A stretch of DNA of 64,000 bases from Hyperoodon ampullatus (GCA_949752795.1 OX457064.1:108663454-108727453); one strand, 5' to 3'; counted from the stretch's first letter, positions 47,201 through 58,814 are shown. Made by a program: numbers and translations. The notes: generated from the letters alone by a model not told the origin.

Positions 47201-50200
47201 TGGTGCTTGAGTCTGGGCCGTGGTCTGGCTCACTGTGCACACAAAGCAGAAGCGCTCTGGGCCCTGGTCCAACTGCACTACCTCAGAGAGCTGCGCCCCA
47301 GCTGGCCGTCTCAACCCGGCCTCCTCGATGGGCTGGCTGCTCCATCTCTGCCTGGTTGACCCCAACCTCAGCTCAGCTGCCAGGCCCAGCTCAGCCCCAC
47401 CTGTCCCTTGGCTCTTCTCCAAGCACTCCAACCCGTGTTCCTCCCCATGAAGTTCAATGTCCTCCCCATCGGTGTCCAAAGGCTGCCTTTGACCAGATAC
47501 GAAGCTTTTCTCTGGTTTCCCAAGACCAGTGATGCCAGGACCTCAGTGTTGCTCGATCTCTCTTTACAGGCATAGCACTCACCCTGTGTCTTCTAGTGAG
47601 AGCCTGGCCGCAGTCCACGCACCTGTGCAGACGGTGGGGATGCCTGCAGAAAGACACCTGGTGACCACAACCCCGTGCTGGGTACTTGGACCAGCCCAGC
47701 AGGGGCACACGTGGGAGCTTTCATTAGCCTGATGGTCAAGGACAAGGGCTTTCTGATGAAAAGATTAAGTGGAAACTCTTCATAAATACATACAGGCTTA
47801 TGCTCGTGCCTTACTAAGCAGTGAAGATAACTGAGTATGTGTTTGAAGGCTTCATGGTCCTGAAACGCATCTCTGTGTTTCTGGGTGTCGGTATCAACGT
47901 GCTGGAGAGGCTGTGTTCAGACTTGGCAAAGACCTGAAGGGGAGTCCCTCGCTGTGAAGGTGGGGGTCCTGCAGCTAAGGCAGAGCCCTGCTCATGGGCA
48001 CGTTAGTGGGACCTCATGAGGGACGGTCTCCCTGCTTCTTCTCCTCCCAGGCCCCTTCCTTCTGACTTGCCCACCATCAGGGTTCACCCCAGGAATGACA
48101 GAGCAGTTTTAAATCAGGTCCTGGCTCCCAGAAATACTAAGCTGTTGGCTCTAGAAAAGCTCTTCCTACAGGGGCGGCACAGCGTTTTTCTGAGCTTGAA
48201 AGCATCTGCATTTATAGGTCAGAGAGGACAGGAATCAGGAACCTGGTGGCTTTGGGGGTGGCAGTGGGCTGTCGGGGGGAGTCCTTACCCCATCCGATCA
48301 GGAGATAGGCCACAAAGCGCCGGCTGGGGGAGAAGATGGCCACCAGGAGGGTGTGGAGGTACAGCCCCTCCACCAGGAGCCAGTAGAAGTTGGCCATGAT
48401 GCAGTACTGGAAGAAGACCAGGCTCAGCTTGCAGCCCACCTGGAAGCCACAGACAGAGTGAGAGAGGACACTGCGTTTGGATGAGGACGTTCAGGGCAGG
48501 CAGCCCGCTCCGGGTCCCAGCGGCAGCCCGTGCTGCACGAGGCGCGTGGATACTCAACACAGAGGTGCTGCCTGGAGACGTGTGCTTGTTCAGGTGAGGC
48601 CCTGGAACTCGCTGGAAGGTAGCATGGGGCCCAGGCAGATGCACACAGTGTCCCTGAGGGTGACATGTAACTTTGAGAGTGACCATGTGGGGCCTGGCAC
48701 GCTTGGCTGACCTCCCTCTCCTTCTTCCTGACCCCTCTCCTCCCTGCATCCCCTCTCCTCCCTGCATCCCCCTCCTCCCTGCATCCCCCTCCTCCCTGCA
48801 TCTTCCTCTCCTCCCTGCATCCCCTCTCCTCCCTGCATCTCCCTCTCCTCCCTGCATCCCCTCTCCTCCCTGCATCTCCCTCTCCTCCCTGCATCCCCTC
48901 TGCTCCCTGCATCTCCCTCTCCTCCCTGCATCCCCTCTCCTCCCTGCATCCCCCCTCCTCCCTGCATCCCCCTCTGCTCCCTGCATCCCCTCTGCTCCCT
49001 GCATCCCCCCTCCTCCCTGCATCCCCCCTCCTCCCTGCATCCCCTCTCCTCCCTGCATCCCCCCTCCTCCCTGCATCCTCTCTCCTCCCTGCATCCTCTC
49101 TCCTCCCTGCATCCCCCCTCCTCCCTGCATCCCCCTCTGCTCCCTGCATCCCCTCTCCTCCCTGCATCCTCTCTCCTCCCTGCATCCCCTCTCCTCCCTG
49201 CATCCTCTCCCTCCCTGCATCCCCCTCTCCTCCCTGCATCCTCTCTCCTCCCTGCATCCCCCCTCCTCCCTGCATCCCCCTCTGCTCCCTGCATCCCCTC
49301 TCCTCCCTGCATCCCCCCTCCTCCCTGCATCCCCTCTCCTCTCTGCATCCCCCCTCCTCCCTGCATCCCCCCTCCTCTCTGCATCCCCCCTCCTCCCTGC
49401 ATCCCCCTCTGCTCCCTGCATCCCCTCTCCTCCCTGCATCCCCTCTCCTCCCTGCATCCCCCCTCCTCTCTGCATCCCCTCTCCTCCCTGCATCCCCTCT
49501 CCTCCCTGCATCCCCCCTCCTCCCTGCATCCCCCTCTCCTGCCTGCATCCTTACCCTCCACTCACTTCCACTTTTCCTCCTCTGTTCTTCCTCACTGTGC
49601 ACTCTTAACAAGAGATGAAAAAATAAAGGAATAAACAAGAGAAACCCACCAAATAAATTATTTCCCCAGGAGTTTTGAAAGGGAAAAATTATGTATTACA
49701 TAAAATAAATGCATTTTTAATCTCTCAGACCTTCATATAAGTAAACATATCAGGTATTTCCACGTCATGAGCAAACATGAAATTGAGGCTTTAAATCACT
49801 AAGCTTTTATAAGTGAGCTGAAAAAAAGAACAGTACTTTTATTTCTATTCTTCTTCTATACCTTTGCAGCCGCCTCCCCTAATATGTGTATGTGGATGGA
49901 TGGGTGTATGTACTTCCATATATGTGGACATACTCTTATACGTGTATGGGGGGGACAGAGTTGCAGGAAATGCACGGCGGCCTCTCAAGCTGGCTCCCCG
50001 GGGTCGTGAGGAGCTTTGACTCCCAGTGGCTCCATCCTCTCCAGGACGCTCCAGCCCCTTACCTCGCACCAGGTCTCTCTTGCCTAAGTGGAGTGTGGTT
50101 CCGTCTCTTTCTAAAGTGGTTACGGTTTACTGACGCTGCGGGCGGGGAGGGGGTCTGCATGTGGAGGCGGCCCACTGGACATCGGGGCTGGGCCGCCGTA

Positions 50201-51704
50201 AGTGGAAAGACGCCCATGACAACACTGCTGTGGAGACAGGAGAAGCGAGCCAAGACCTTGTTGGAACAGTGACAGAGGTGCGTGCTGGGTGTCGAGGAGA
50301 AAGAGCTCCACACCCACGGGTGGAGGGAATCTGTGGTGAGCCCTGCTGGCCGGCGCGGGAGGGCACGCCCTGCACACGCAGCACCCGTGGCATCTCTGCC
50401 TTTGGAAAGCTGTCTAGCTCTATTTGTTGCAGTTTAAACACACGTGCCCTTTGGTCCCTCCAGTCTCTCTCCAGACCCACCTGACTGAGGTTAGAGCACT
50501 TGTGCACGAAGATACACGTACACTGACGCTTCTGGGAACAGAAGATACAAAAACAGGGTGTGCCTGTTATTGGTGGGACGGTCGCACAGATTATGTCACA
50601 CCTGCACGGTAGATTCAAAGCAGACCCTGAGACACCGCTAGACTCAGAGGATTTCCAAGATATCCTGTTGGAGGAGGAAGGAGGGCACAGTGTGTTTAAG
50701 ATGATTCCAATTCCATTTTCTTGATAAAATGTTGAAAACGCCATGTCTGCGTTTCTTTCCTGTTGCTCATCCACCATCAACACACTCTGAGGACAGGAGG
50801 TTTTGGGGTTGACGGGCTGTCAGCTGACCCCGTCTTCTTTAGCGTGGAGAGGTCGATGGCCATGTGGCCGGGACAGCGCCCCGCACAGACCCCAGCAGGA
50901 TCTCAGCCAGCCCCATCCCCTGTCTCAGAGCTTCCATCACTGCTCACGGCCAGATGTCCAGGGGGCCGATCTCTGTTGTCTGGGGGGGTCCTGAAGGTCG
51001 GCTTCAGGTGGCCCTCTGGTCGCTCATTTTCTCTAGACTGGAGCACGGTTTCCACAGGTTTAGATCAAACCCAGACCAACAAGTGCAGAGAATGAGGCGC
51101 CCACACATGTGCAGGCTGGCCTTGGTGGGGAAGGAGGCAGGGTTTCTGTCTCCTGGTCCACGTTTTGATCCAATAAAGACACTGGCTTCTTTGAGGCCCA
51201 ACTCCTTGAAAAGGACGAGAAAACAGCACCTACCACAAGGGTTGTCAAAGGCAAAATCAGGTGTCACACCTGGAAATACGTGTCCTCTCAGGCTCTACGG
51301 GGACAGATGGCATTTCCCTAGAGTGCTGGGGAGACTTACAGCATCTGTAGGTGCTGGCTAAGACCAAGTCAACAGGATATTTTATTTAAACGTGTGAAGA
51401 TGACAGCTGCAGGGCTGGGGATATGGGCCTTGGTCCCTCTGTGGGTCTGATGCCTGGAGCCCTCAGTGCGCAGCGAGCAGCAGAGGTGATGGCCATGGTG
51501 ATGTCCACGTGTGCAGTTTCACTCGTCCTGTGTCCACAGCTGCTCCACACTCGAAGACATGGGCTCCCCCAGCACCACGCAAAGCCCCTTCCTTTGGAGC
51601 CGTCTTTCCAGGGACGGAGCCAAACTCGTGATGGGACGGAGTCTGAAGGGTGTGTGTGCGCCTGGGTCTGTGCGCCTGTGTGAGCGTACATATGCCTGTG
51701 CATT

Positions 51705-51745
<41 letters not shown>

Positions 51746-53721
51746 ATTACGTGGGCTTCTCACTGCTGTGGCCTCTCCCGTTGCGGAGCACAGGCTCTGG
51801 ACATGCAGGCCCAGCAGCCATGGCTCACGGGCCTAGCCGCTCTGCGGCATGTGGGATCTTCCCAGACCGGGGCACGAACCCGTGTCCCCTGCATCGGCAG
51901 GCGGACTCTCAACCACTGCGCCACCAGGGAAGCCCTGCCTGTGCATTTCTGCGTACCTCTGTGGGCATGTGTTCTGCGTGTGTGTGCACTTGTGCACCTG
52001 TGTGTGTTGATGCGCTCTTCTCACTTCCCCTTCTCCTGCCCACTCTGCCATTCTGACCTGGGCTGTGGGCCTACATGGCAGCTCAGTGGGCCCAGGACCC
52101 TCTGCAATGTGCAGACCCCCAGCCCAGCCTCCAGCCCTTGTCTCTGGCTCTCCGCCTCCCCACAACCCACCCGGGACAGCAAGCAGCAGCCTGGTCAGCA
52201 TTCAGCTTTGGGCCGGGTGCATCCCTGTTTAGATGCTTCAGCCTCACTGCAGAGCCCAGGGCCTCCGAGTTTACCCCTAGGCAGGTGGGACTCAGGGCAG
52301 GGACACCCAGGTCCCTGTTGCTCTCTGTCCCTCAGCCAGATCCTCCGTCTACACAGCAGGAGAAAGTTGAGAGCACTGCTCCAGGTCAAGGACCTGCTGT
52401 CTGTGGGTCCGTCAGGGTTACTACATTCTTTAATGAAGAGCTAAGTAAGGAGGGCTTCTTCGAGCAGAGCTTTGAGACACACAGAGACGGGACCGAAGGC
52501 TCCTCAGCGGGAGGACAGCCAGGCACCCCTGCTCCAGGCCTGCGGGTGCACCCCCAGCTGTGCAGCGAAGGCTCGATCTAGGGACGAGAGCCCAGGGGCC
52601 GCACTTCCACCTGCGGCTGGGACTTGCCAGGTGGAGGATCTTGTTGCTAATTTCTTTATTATATTCAGTCCACATGCCTCCTGGTCAAGATTATCCCAGG
52701 AGTATATTGATATTTATTGCACCTGCAGACCTAAGAAGCAGCTGAAGTTCTTCGGTGTGATAAAGCCTTTACTATGTTAAAACGACGTTGACTCAAATCT
52801 GCTCGGTCCAGAGCAACGGTGCCAGCACATGAATCCATCCGCTTGGGATGCGGGTGGAGAACAGCACTCCGGCTAGTGTGGAAGAGCTGTGACCAGGACT
52901 AGGGTGATGGGTAGAACCCAGGTGGAGGGTGCGATTGGGTGTCGGAAGACTGGGTAGAAGGACTTGATCTCAGAGGAGCTCAATATAAACGCACTAAACT
53001 GAACTATGCCCTAAAGGCCCACTAATGTCCACCACAAGCCAAGCCTGCACTGTAGAAACTAACAGTTAAGGTGATTCATCCTCGTGCAAAGAGCTGGGCC
53101 CGCGGGTCATGGGCGTGCACTGCGCTCCCAGCAGGTGCCGCGGGGACGCACTCACCGTGCAGGTGATTTCCACCCAGCAGTCGGGGGAAGCATCTACTGC
53201 TCAGAATCCCGGACATTTGCGGAGAAAACCGCGTCGTGCATGCCCACCCGTGCCAGGATCGTCCGGCTCGAGCTGCCGCTGGTGCTTCGGGGCAGCGGCC
53301 TCATGGGAGGCTGGCTCTGCCCGGGGTCAGCACTCCGGCCGTGACCTCCCACCGGGCAGTGCTCACGTGCCCACCTTGTGTCTCTGGCCACCGTGGGCCT
53401 GCTCCGAGCTCAGGCCCGCTCCCGCGCCCTGACGGGGACCACCGGCTCTGGGACTTCTTCCCGATGCCAAGTGGAGATGGAGCAAAGGGATGGGCGGTGG
53501 GGAGGGAGGTCGGTGGGGCTGGAGTTCACACAGGCACCCGCCCCCCATGAGAGGACCCCGCCCACAGGGGCAGCCTTACCCAGGAGGACGGCTGGTCGGG
53601 GCAGTGCAGAGTCCCTGAGCTGGAGTACAGAACGTCGTCCTTGACCAACACCGAGATGGCTCGCAGGATGAAGGAGAGGAACAGGTTCAGGTGGATGTAG
53701 TTCCTGGTGCAATGCAGCTTC
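41049..53721 (-). CDS. VIPR2: VIPR2 (VPAC2), VIP/PACAP receptor 2, exons 6-13 (3' part of gene)
   Basis: This is the coding span of VIPR2, a class B G-protein-coupled receptor at the plasma membrane that binds VIP and PACAP and signals mainly through Gs and cAMP. It has known roles in the suprachiasmatic clock, smooth muscle and immunity. Eight exons of 142, 151, 61, 70, 92, 130, 42 and 177 nt join in phase into 287 residues plus stop, from helix 2 to the C-terminus. They include the helix 3 Cys and extracellular loop 2 Cys that form the class B disulfide, helices 2-7, and a tail ending TSVI, a PDZ-ligand-like end. The length equals the human segment as I recall it. The extracellular hormone-binding domain and helix 1 (exons 1-5) are not in the window. 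No stop or frameshift is seen. Confidence 0.95.
41380..42600. promoter_or_regulatory. CpG island with GC boxes in VIPR2 intron 12
   Basis: CpG-dense sequence with at least four GC-box-like cores of the ggggcggggc type between about 42195 and 42475. It also has repeated splice-donor-like sites reading cccag|gtgagg on the + strand at 42159-42160 and about 42381. This arrangement resembles a promoter with a first exon, possibly antisense to VIPR2, but no transcript is proven. It could also be an inactive gene-body CpG island. Confidence 0.45.
42120..42570. repeat. ~220-bp GC-rich tandem duplication
   Basis: The sequence gccgggcgagccgctgg starts at 42124 and again at 42347, a period of 223 bp. 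A truncated third start (gccgggcaaggg) lies at 42565, 218 bp further on. The tctgggacgc and aggtgtgcgggaagacgg segments also recur at that spacing. Confidence 0.8.
42684..42725 (-). CDS. VIPR2: VIPR2 exon 12 (helix 7)
   Basis: A 42-nt exon reading [14 protein letters not shown], the conserved class B helix 7 to helix 8 junction. The 42-nt size is characteristic of this exon in the secretin receptor family. The acceptor is GCTTGCAG and the donor is GAA|GTAAGT. Confidence 0.96.
42804..42933 (-). CDS. VIPR2: VIPR2 exon 11 (helix 6 to helix 7)
   Basis: A 130-nt exon completing Lys and reading [43 protein letters not shown]. It carries the class B helix 6 motif [14 protein letters not shown]. The acceptor is CGGTGCAG and the donor is CAG|GTGCGT. 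Only 78 bp separate it from exon 12. Confidence 0.96.
43526..43890. mobile_element. MER5-like hAT (Charlie) remnants
   Basis: Phrases such as gcacatgagaatcatctggg, caattaaatcaggtctctgc and ttgaggaccacttct match what I remember of MER5A/B non-autonomous elements. The boundaries are approximate and family assignment needs a repeat library. Confidence 0.45.
44990..45100 (-). mobile_element. MIR-like fragment
   Basis: ttccacttcacaggtgagga followed by aaccgaggcagagcagtgca matches the reverse complement of the MIR core. Confidence 0.5.
45400..45510 (+). mobile_element. MIR-like fragment
   Basis: agctggatgaccgtgagtga, then tttacttaacttctcctccc, follows the MIR core in sense orientation. Confidence 0.45.
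45933..46024 (-). CDS. VIPR2: VIPR2 exon 10 (helix 5 and intracellular loop 3)
   Basis: A 92-nt exon reading [20 protein letters not shown] then [10 protein letters not shown] plus two bases. It ends helix 5 and gives intracellular loop 3, which contacts the G protein in this family. The acceptor is TTTTTTGTGCAG and the donor is CAA|GTGAGT. Confidence 0.96.
46589..46658 (-). CDS. VIPR2: VIPR2 exon 9 (extracellular loop 2 to helix 5)
   Basis: A 70-nt exon completing Gly and reading [20 protein letters not shown] then SII. The leading Cys-Trp is the conserved extracellular loop 2 cysteine that pairs with helix 3. The acceptor is TTTTCAACAG and the donor is ATA|GTAAGT. Confidence 0.95.
47583..47643 (-). 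CDS. VIPR2: VIPR2 exon 8 (helix 4 to extracellular loop 2)
   Basis: A 61-nt exon completing Gly and reading [19 protein letters not shown] plus two bases, against human [19 protein letters not shown]. On the minus strand the acceptor is TTTCTGCAG and the donor is CAGG|GTGAGT. The 61-nt length matches the phases of the flanking exons. Confidence 0.94.
48289..48439 (-). CDS. VIPR2: VIPR2 exon 7 (helices 3-4, intracellular loop 2)
   Basis: A 151-nt exon reading [50 protein letters not shown] plus one base. It contains the disulfide Cys (third residue), the class B core [13 protein letters not shown] and the start of helix 4. The loop following LLVA reads [11 protein letters not shown], where I recall human MLPPRRCFLAY. 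The acceptor is TGGCTTCCAG and the donor is GG|GTAAGG. Confidence 0.96.
48733..49552. repeat. ~18-bp minisatellite, about 45 copies
   Basis: Counting ctgcatc by eye gives about 45 units over 820 bp, with an average period near 18 bp. The unit is roughly ctcctccctgcatcccctct. Variants alternate (tctgctccctgcatc, ctcctctctgcatcc, cctgcatcttcc). It is a polypyrimidine-biased strand. The 300-414-codon open frames through it arise because the period is a multiple of three. It begins about 290 bp on the intronic side of VIPR2 exon 7. Confidence 0.95.
51708..51936 (-). mobile_element. CHR-type SINE
   Basis: An antisense short copy with about 35 T residues at the start and a head ending gcgccaccagggaagccc. 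It is flanked by tgcctgtgcatttct on both sides. Confidence 0.92.
53580..53721 (-). CDS. VIPR2: VIPR2 exon 6 (helix 2 and extracellular loop 1)
   Basis: A 142-nt exon completing Arg and reading [47 protein letters not shown]. Apart from the split Arg it is identical to the human sequence as I recall it. On the minus strand the acceptor is CCTCCGCAG and the donor is TGG|GTAAGG. It carries the [11 protein letters not shown] helix 2 motif of class B receptors. Confidence 0.96.
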
Positions 53722-55884
53722 CTGCGGAGGGGGGAGGCGGTGGTGGGAGAGGAGAGGGGAGTAGAATGGCGGGGAGAGGGTGATGGGGGAGGGGGGGAGG
53801 CGTGGATGGGGACAGAGGGGAATTGGAGGGGGATGGGAAGGGGGAGGAGATAGATAATCAAACACTGATTTGGGGCACACTTTCATAGTCGCCTGTGTGG
53901 CTTTAATCTTAAGGCTTCTTTTTTATGGAAGTTAATCATTTATTTAACTATTCCTTATTGTATATATAAGATGTTTACAGCTTTGCATTATGATAAATAT
54001 TTTTGTGCATAAACCTTTTCCCTTAGTTCTGACTTAGCGCCTTAGATCAGAGTCCTAGAAACAGGATTTCAGCATAAAAGTATGAAGTAAAGCCGTGCTG
54101 AGTCGAGCCTGCAGTGGCATGCCCCCACTTCACGGATGTGCAAACCACCCATCTTTGCAGCAAATTTCCGGCAAGACCCACATCAAAGGACCTGTCTCTG
54201 AACTTAACTTTATGTGATATTTTGCTTCTCTAAAAAATGCTCAGAACATTTTGTTTACAGTTATTTTACAACACTTAAATTCTGCTTTGGAGAAGACTTA
54301 ATTGGATATTTGCTTTAACTCTGACTTTTAATTGTTTGGAGTCTTTAAGAAACAAGCTGTTCCACACAGATGCACTTCCAACGTTGTTAAACATTAACTC
54401 TTTAGGTTTTAGTAAAGTTTACAATTTTTGAAGAACATTTAAAAATGTATACTAAAATAGATTTCCACCTGTGGCTACGAAGAGAAGCTTATCTGACTTT
54501 CCTCCCACTAGGGGGTCAATGTGATTTAAAAAATTATCTACTTGGAGAGCAGCGGAAGCAGCTAGGACTCGAAGGACAGGGCACTGGTGAGGAGGGAGGC
54601 ACTGAGGCTCTTTGGGCACCCACCTCCTCTTGTCTCCTGGGCTGTTGGTCAACCTATGTCTCAGGGCACAGCAACCAGTTAGAGAGCAGGGGCCCAGAGC
54701 TTATAACATCATCACTGGACGGAATGGACAACAAAGGAAGTTAAGGTCTTTCAAGTTAACAGACTCCAGGAGCAATGATTCTGGAGAAAAGGAAAACACA
54801 GAGAGCCCAAAATTCAGCAGGCAGTTATCTACTGAGGTTTTCCTTTCCTTTTTCCATTTCCTAAGGTGTTCATGTGTTGGATGAGTAGAAAGATTCCCAG
54901 GTCTTCATCTGAAACCCCTAAAAGGCTATGACGTAGGAATAATGACAAACCAGCCTTCACAGAGCCTGAAATACGGTCTCAAGTCAACTCAATCCCTGCC
55001 TGGCTCAGGCTGGTCTGCCCATCTTGCTAGAAAAATTAAATCCCCTCTGTAGTAAGAGATCATCTAAAGTCTCTACAATTTAATTATATGTAATTTCAAT
55101 AAATTAATAAGTATGCTATAAACAGTAACAAGTGATCAAATACAGTTAAAAAGGAAAAAACAAAAACAAATATAAACAGAGAATAGAAGGAGATCCAGAT
55201 GCTGGCATTTTAAGACATGGACTGTAAAATTACTTTGATTAATATATCCAAGAAAATTGGTGAAGATATGGAGAACCTTATTAGAGGATGGAATTAATTG
55301 TAAAAATCAAATGGAAAATTGAAAACTTAATAACGCTGAAATTAAGAATTAAATAGCTGGGTCTAACATTAGATTAGACACTGTAAATCAGAGTATTATA
55401 AGTTGGAAAATAGGTCAGTAGAGTACATCTAGATGAAAATAGAGAGAAACAAAATAATGTAAAATATAAAGAAATAGGAAATATATGGGAAATGATGAAA
55501 ATGTTAAACATACATGAAAATGGAGTTTCAGAAGGAGAGGAGAGAGAATAAGGTAGAAGCAATATTTGAAGAGATACTAGCCAAGGATTTTTGAAATTGA
55601 TAAAATACAATAACAGATTAAAGAAATTCCACCAACTCCAAGAAGGAGGATTACAAAGAAAATGACACTAAAGCCCATGATAGTATAACTGCTAAAAACC
55701 AAAGACAAAGAAAAAAATCTTCAAAGCACCCAGAAAAAGACTCATCCTTCAGTGGAATAATGGTGAGACTGGCAGCTGACTTTTTCAAAAGAACTAATGA
55801 TGTACATCTTTAATGTGAGGAAAGAAAATAACTGCCAACAAAGAATTCAATACTCTCAAAAATATCCTCAAAAATGAAGGTAGG

Positions 55885-56092
55885 GCTTCCCTGGTGGCAC
55901 AGTGGTTGAGGGTCCACCTGCCGATGCAGGGGACGCGGGTTCGTGCCCCGGTCCGGGAAGATCCCAATGCTGCAGAGCGGCTAGGCCCGTGAGCCATAGC
56001 TGCTGAGCCTGCGCGTCCGGAGCCTGTGCTCTGCAATGGGAGAGGCCACAACAGTGAGAGGCCCGTGTACTGCAAAAAAAAAAAAAAAAAAA
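55885..56092 (+). mobile_element. CHR-type SINE, sense
   Basis: A short copy starting gggcttccctggtggcacag with an A-tail at 56073-56091, inserted into the L1-derived block. Confidence 0.92.
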
Positions 56093-57224
56093 GAAGGCAA
56101 AATTAAGATGATTTCACGCAATCAAAAATCATGAGAATTCACTCCCGGGAGGGCTGTGCTGAAGGAAACACTAAAGGGAGATCTTCAGGCAGGAGGAAAA
56201 TGATCCTGGATGGAAACACGAACATTTAAGAAGGAATGAAGAGCACCAGGACAGACAGACAGGCAACTGTAAATAAACACTGACTTCCAAACAACAACAG
56301 TAATCATGCCTTGTGGTACATATAAAATGCTGTGAAGTCTTGAGTTGACTGGGAAGCAGTAAAAATAGTAACTGGAGGTTAACACCTATGAGACAATAAT
56401 GATGTTGTTAATATGGGGTGAAAACCAGAAGAAGAACAATAGAATCTATAACTAACAATCTGAAAGGGGAAAATTGGAATAATAAAAATACTTGACAATT
56501 TAAAAAGAAACACAAAGTGAGTGCAGGAGCAATGAAGCAGCTGAGACAATTGAAAGCAAAGAGATAGAAGACGGATTGAAACTCCAAGTTGTCAGTAACT
56601 AGTCTAAATGTGAGTATAAAATACTGTATGTAAAAATAAAAACAGACTGGAAATAAAAAGCAAATCTCAATTAAATGGAGCTTGTAAAAAAAAATAAATG
56701 GAGCTTGAAAAACACTCAAATTAAAAATAAAACAGGGACTTTCAAAGTAAAAGCACAGAAAATATATCTTGCAAATATCAAATAAAAGAAAGCTAATATA
56801 ACTACATTAATATAAAAGTAGATTTTTTTAAGTCAAGGGACATTACTAAACATGTACAGTTTAATAGGAAAATAAAACATTAAATGGGTATGCCCCTAAT
56901 AACATAACCTTAAAATATATAAAGCAAACAGTGAAAGAAATAAAAGAAGAAATAGACAAGTCCACAATTATAGTTGGAAATTTTAATACATGTCTGTCAG
57001 TAACTGATAGAACAAGTAGTTAAAACAAACAGTAAAATTTAGAATATTTAAATAACATGATTGACAAAATTATGTAAATGACATATGTAGCATACAAACC
57101 AATAACTGTGGAAATTATATTGTCTTCAAATGAAAATGAAACTTTTACTAAAATAGACCACATTCTGAGCATAAATCAAGTCTCAACAAATTTTAGAGGA
57201 TTTAATTCATGTGGTATGCTCTCT

Positions 57225-57264
57225 GATTACCATGAATTAAGCCAGATTACCATGAATTAAGCCA
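57225..57264. repeat. 20-bp tandem duplication
   Basis: gattaccatgaattaagcca occurs twice in direct succession. Confidence 0.9.
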
Positions 57265-58485
57265 CAATCCAACTTGTTACTAATTTTCTATTCAGCTTAG
57301 AAATTAATCTATAGTCTTCTATAGCCTATGAGTTAAAAAATAATTTAAAAAAGTTTAGAAAAATTAGAACTCAATGATAATGGAAAACACATATTTAAAC
57401 GTAAAAGATGGAACTAAAGCAGGTCTGAGAGGGAAATGTGTAGGTATAAATAAATGCATTTTAAACAAAGGAAGGCTGAACATACACCTAACTTAAGAAG
57501 CTAGAAAAAGCATACCAAATAGAAACCAGAGAACGCAGAAGGTAGGAAACAATGAAGATAAGAGCACAAGTCAGTAAATTAATAAATAAGCATACAGGAG
57601 AGAAAATTAAAGTCAAAAGTTGGCTCTTGGAAAGCACTGATAAAACTGATAAAGCTTTATACAGTAAGATTCATCAAGATACAAAGAAGGAAAATAAAAA
57701 TTACCAATGCCAGGAATGAAAAAGGAGATATAAGTATAGCTCTTACATACATGAAAAATATAATAAGAGATATAGAAATGTAGATGAAATGAATAGATTC
57801 CTTGAAAAATACAACTTATAACTAACATAGGAGAAACAGAGAATCTGAATTGTCATATGTCTGTTTTAAAAACTTGAACCTAAAAAGAAAACCTTCCCAC
57901 ATGACAACTCTCCGCCCAGATGGCTTCACTGGTGAATTCCACAAATGCTACGGAAGAAATAGCACCTTATCTAACCCACACTATTCCACACAATAGGGAA
58001 GGGGGGCACTTTCTTATTCACCTATGGACCAGCGCAACTGTCATATCAAAGCCTATCTTACGAGAAAGGAAAATTATATCAAATTCACGAATGTAGACAC
58101 AAAAATCCTCAACAAGACATTCGTAAACTAAACCCAGTTATATAGTAAAAGGATAATATATCACAACCAACTAGGGTTAATTTTAGGAATGAAAGGTAGA
58201 TTTAATGTCAGAAAATATCATAAATTCAGCACCCATTCATGATTAAAAACTCAGAAAGCTGGGAATTGAAAGGAATGCTCTTCATCTGGTAAAGAGTATC
58301 TTCAAAGTATCTGCAGCAAACATCATGCTTACAAGTGAAATATTGAGAACTTTCACTCTGAGCTCAAAAATAAGAAAAGGTGGTCCTCTATCATCACTTC
58401 TATTCATACTGTGCTTCACAAAAACTTGAGTTGCATATAAGAAGAATCCAGATGAATTTACAGAATAATTATAAAATTCATAAAT

Positions 58486-58550
58486 AAATTTGGCAAGTCT
58501 GCTGAAGCAAGATCAATAAATTTGGCAAGTCTGCTGAAGCAAGATCAATA
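58486..58550. repeat. 32-bp perfect tandem duplication
   Basis: aaatttggcaagtctgctga and the following 12 bases are repeated with a 32-bp period (58486 and 58518). The copies look identical, so the event is probably recent. Confidence 0.9.
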
Positions 58551-58814
58551 TATCAATATCAATTCCTTTTCTAAACGTTATGTATACACAAATACATACA
58601 ACAGCATAAACAAATACCTCAGCATGACTATCAAAAGACGTCCATGATGTTTACTCAGAGAACCGCAGAATATTATTGAAAGAAATTAAGGAAACCCAAA
58701 CCAATGGAAGGATCTGCTATAATCACTGATTGGATGATTAAAAACTGTAAAGAGGTCCAGTCTATCCAAGCTGATCTACAGATTCAATGCAATCCAAACT
58801 GAAATCCCAGAAGA

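Larger units (their letters stand above)
46025..48288 (-). other. VIPR2 introns 7, 8 and 9
   Basis: Intronic sequence around exons 9 (46589-46658) and 8 (47583-47643). It is GC-rich and unique-looking; no mobile element was recognised. Confidence 0.7.
48440..53579 (-). other. VIPR2 intron 6
   Basis: A 5.1-kb intron holding the ~18-bp minisatellite (48733-49552) and one antisense CHR SINE (about 51708-51936). The rest shows many chance open frames and no gene. Confidence 0.78.

Noticed and set aside
48733..49552. CRISPR-like regular repeat array
   Set aside because: Units are head-to-tail with no unique spacers, in mammalian intronic DNA. It is a minisatellite.
48285..49638. Open frames of 311-414 codons (Met-Gln-Gly-Gly or Cys-Arg-Glu-Glu repeats on -, Pro-Cys-Ile or Leu-Pro-Ala-Ser repeats on +)
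   Set aside because: They are readings of the ~18-bp minisatellite, whose period is a multiple of three. There is no other coding evidence, and the array lies in VIPR2 intron 6.
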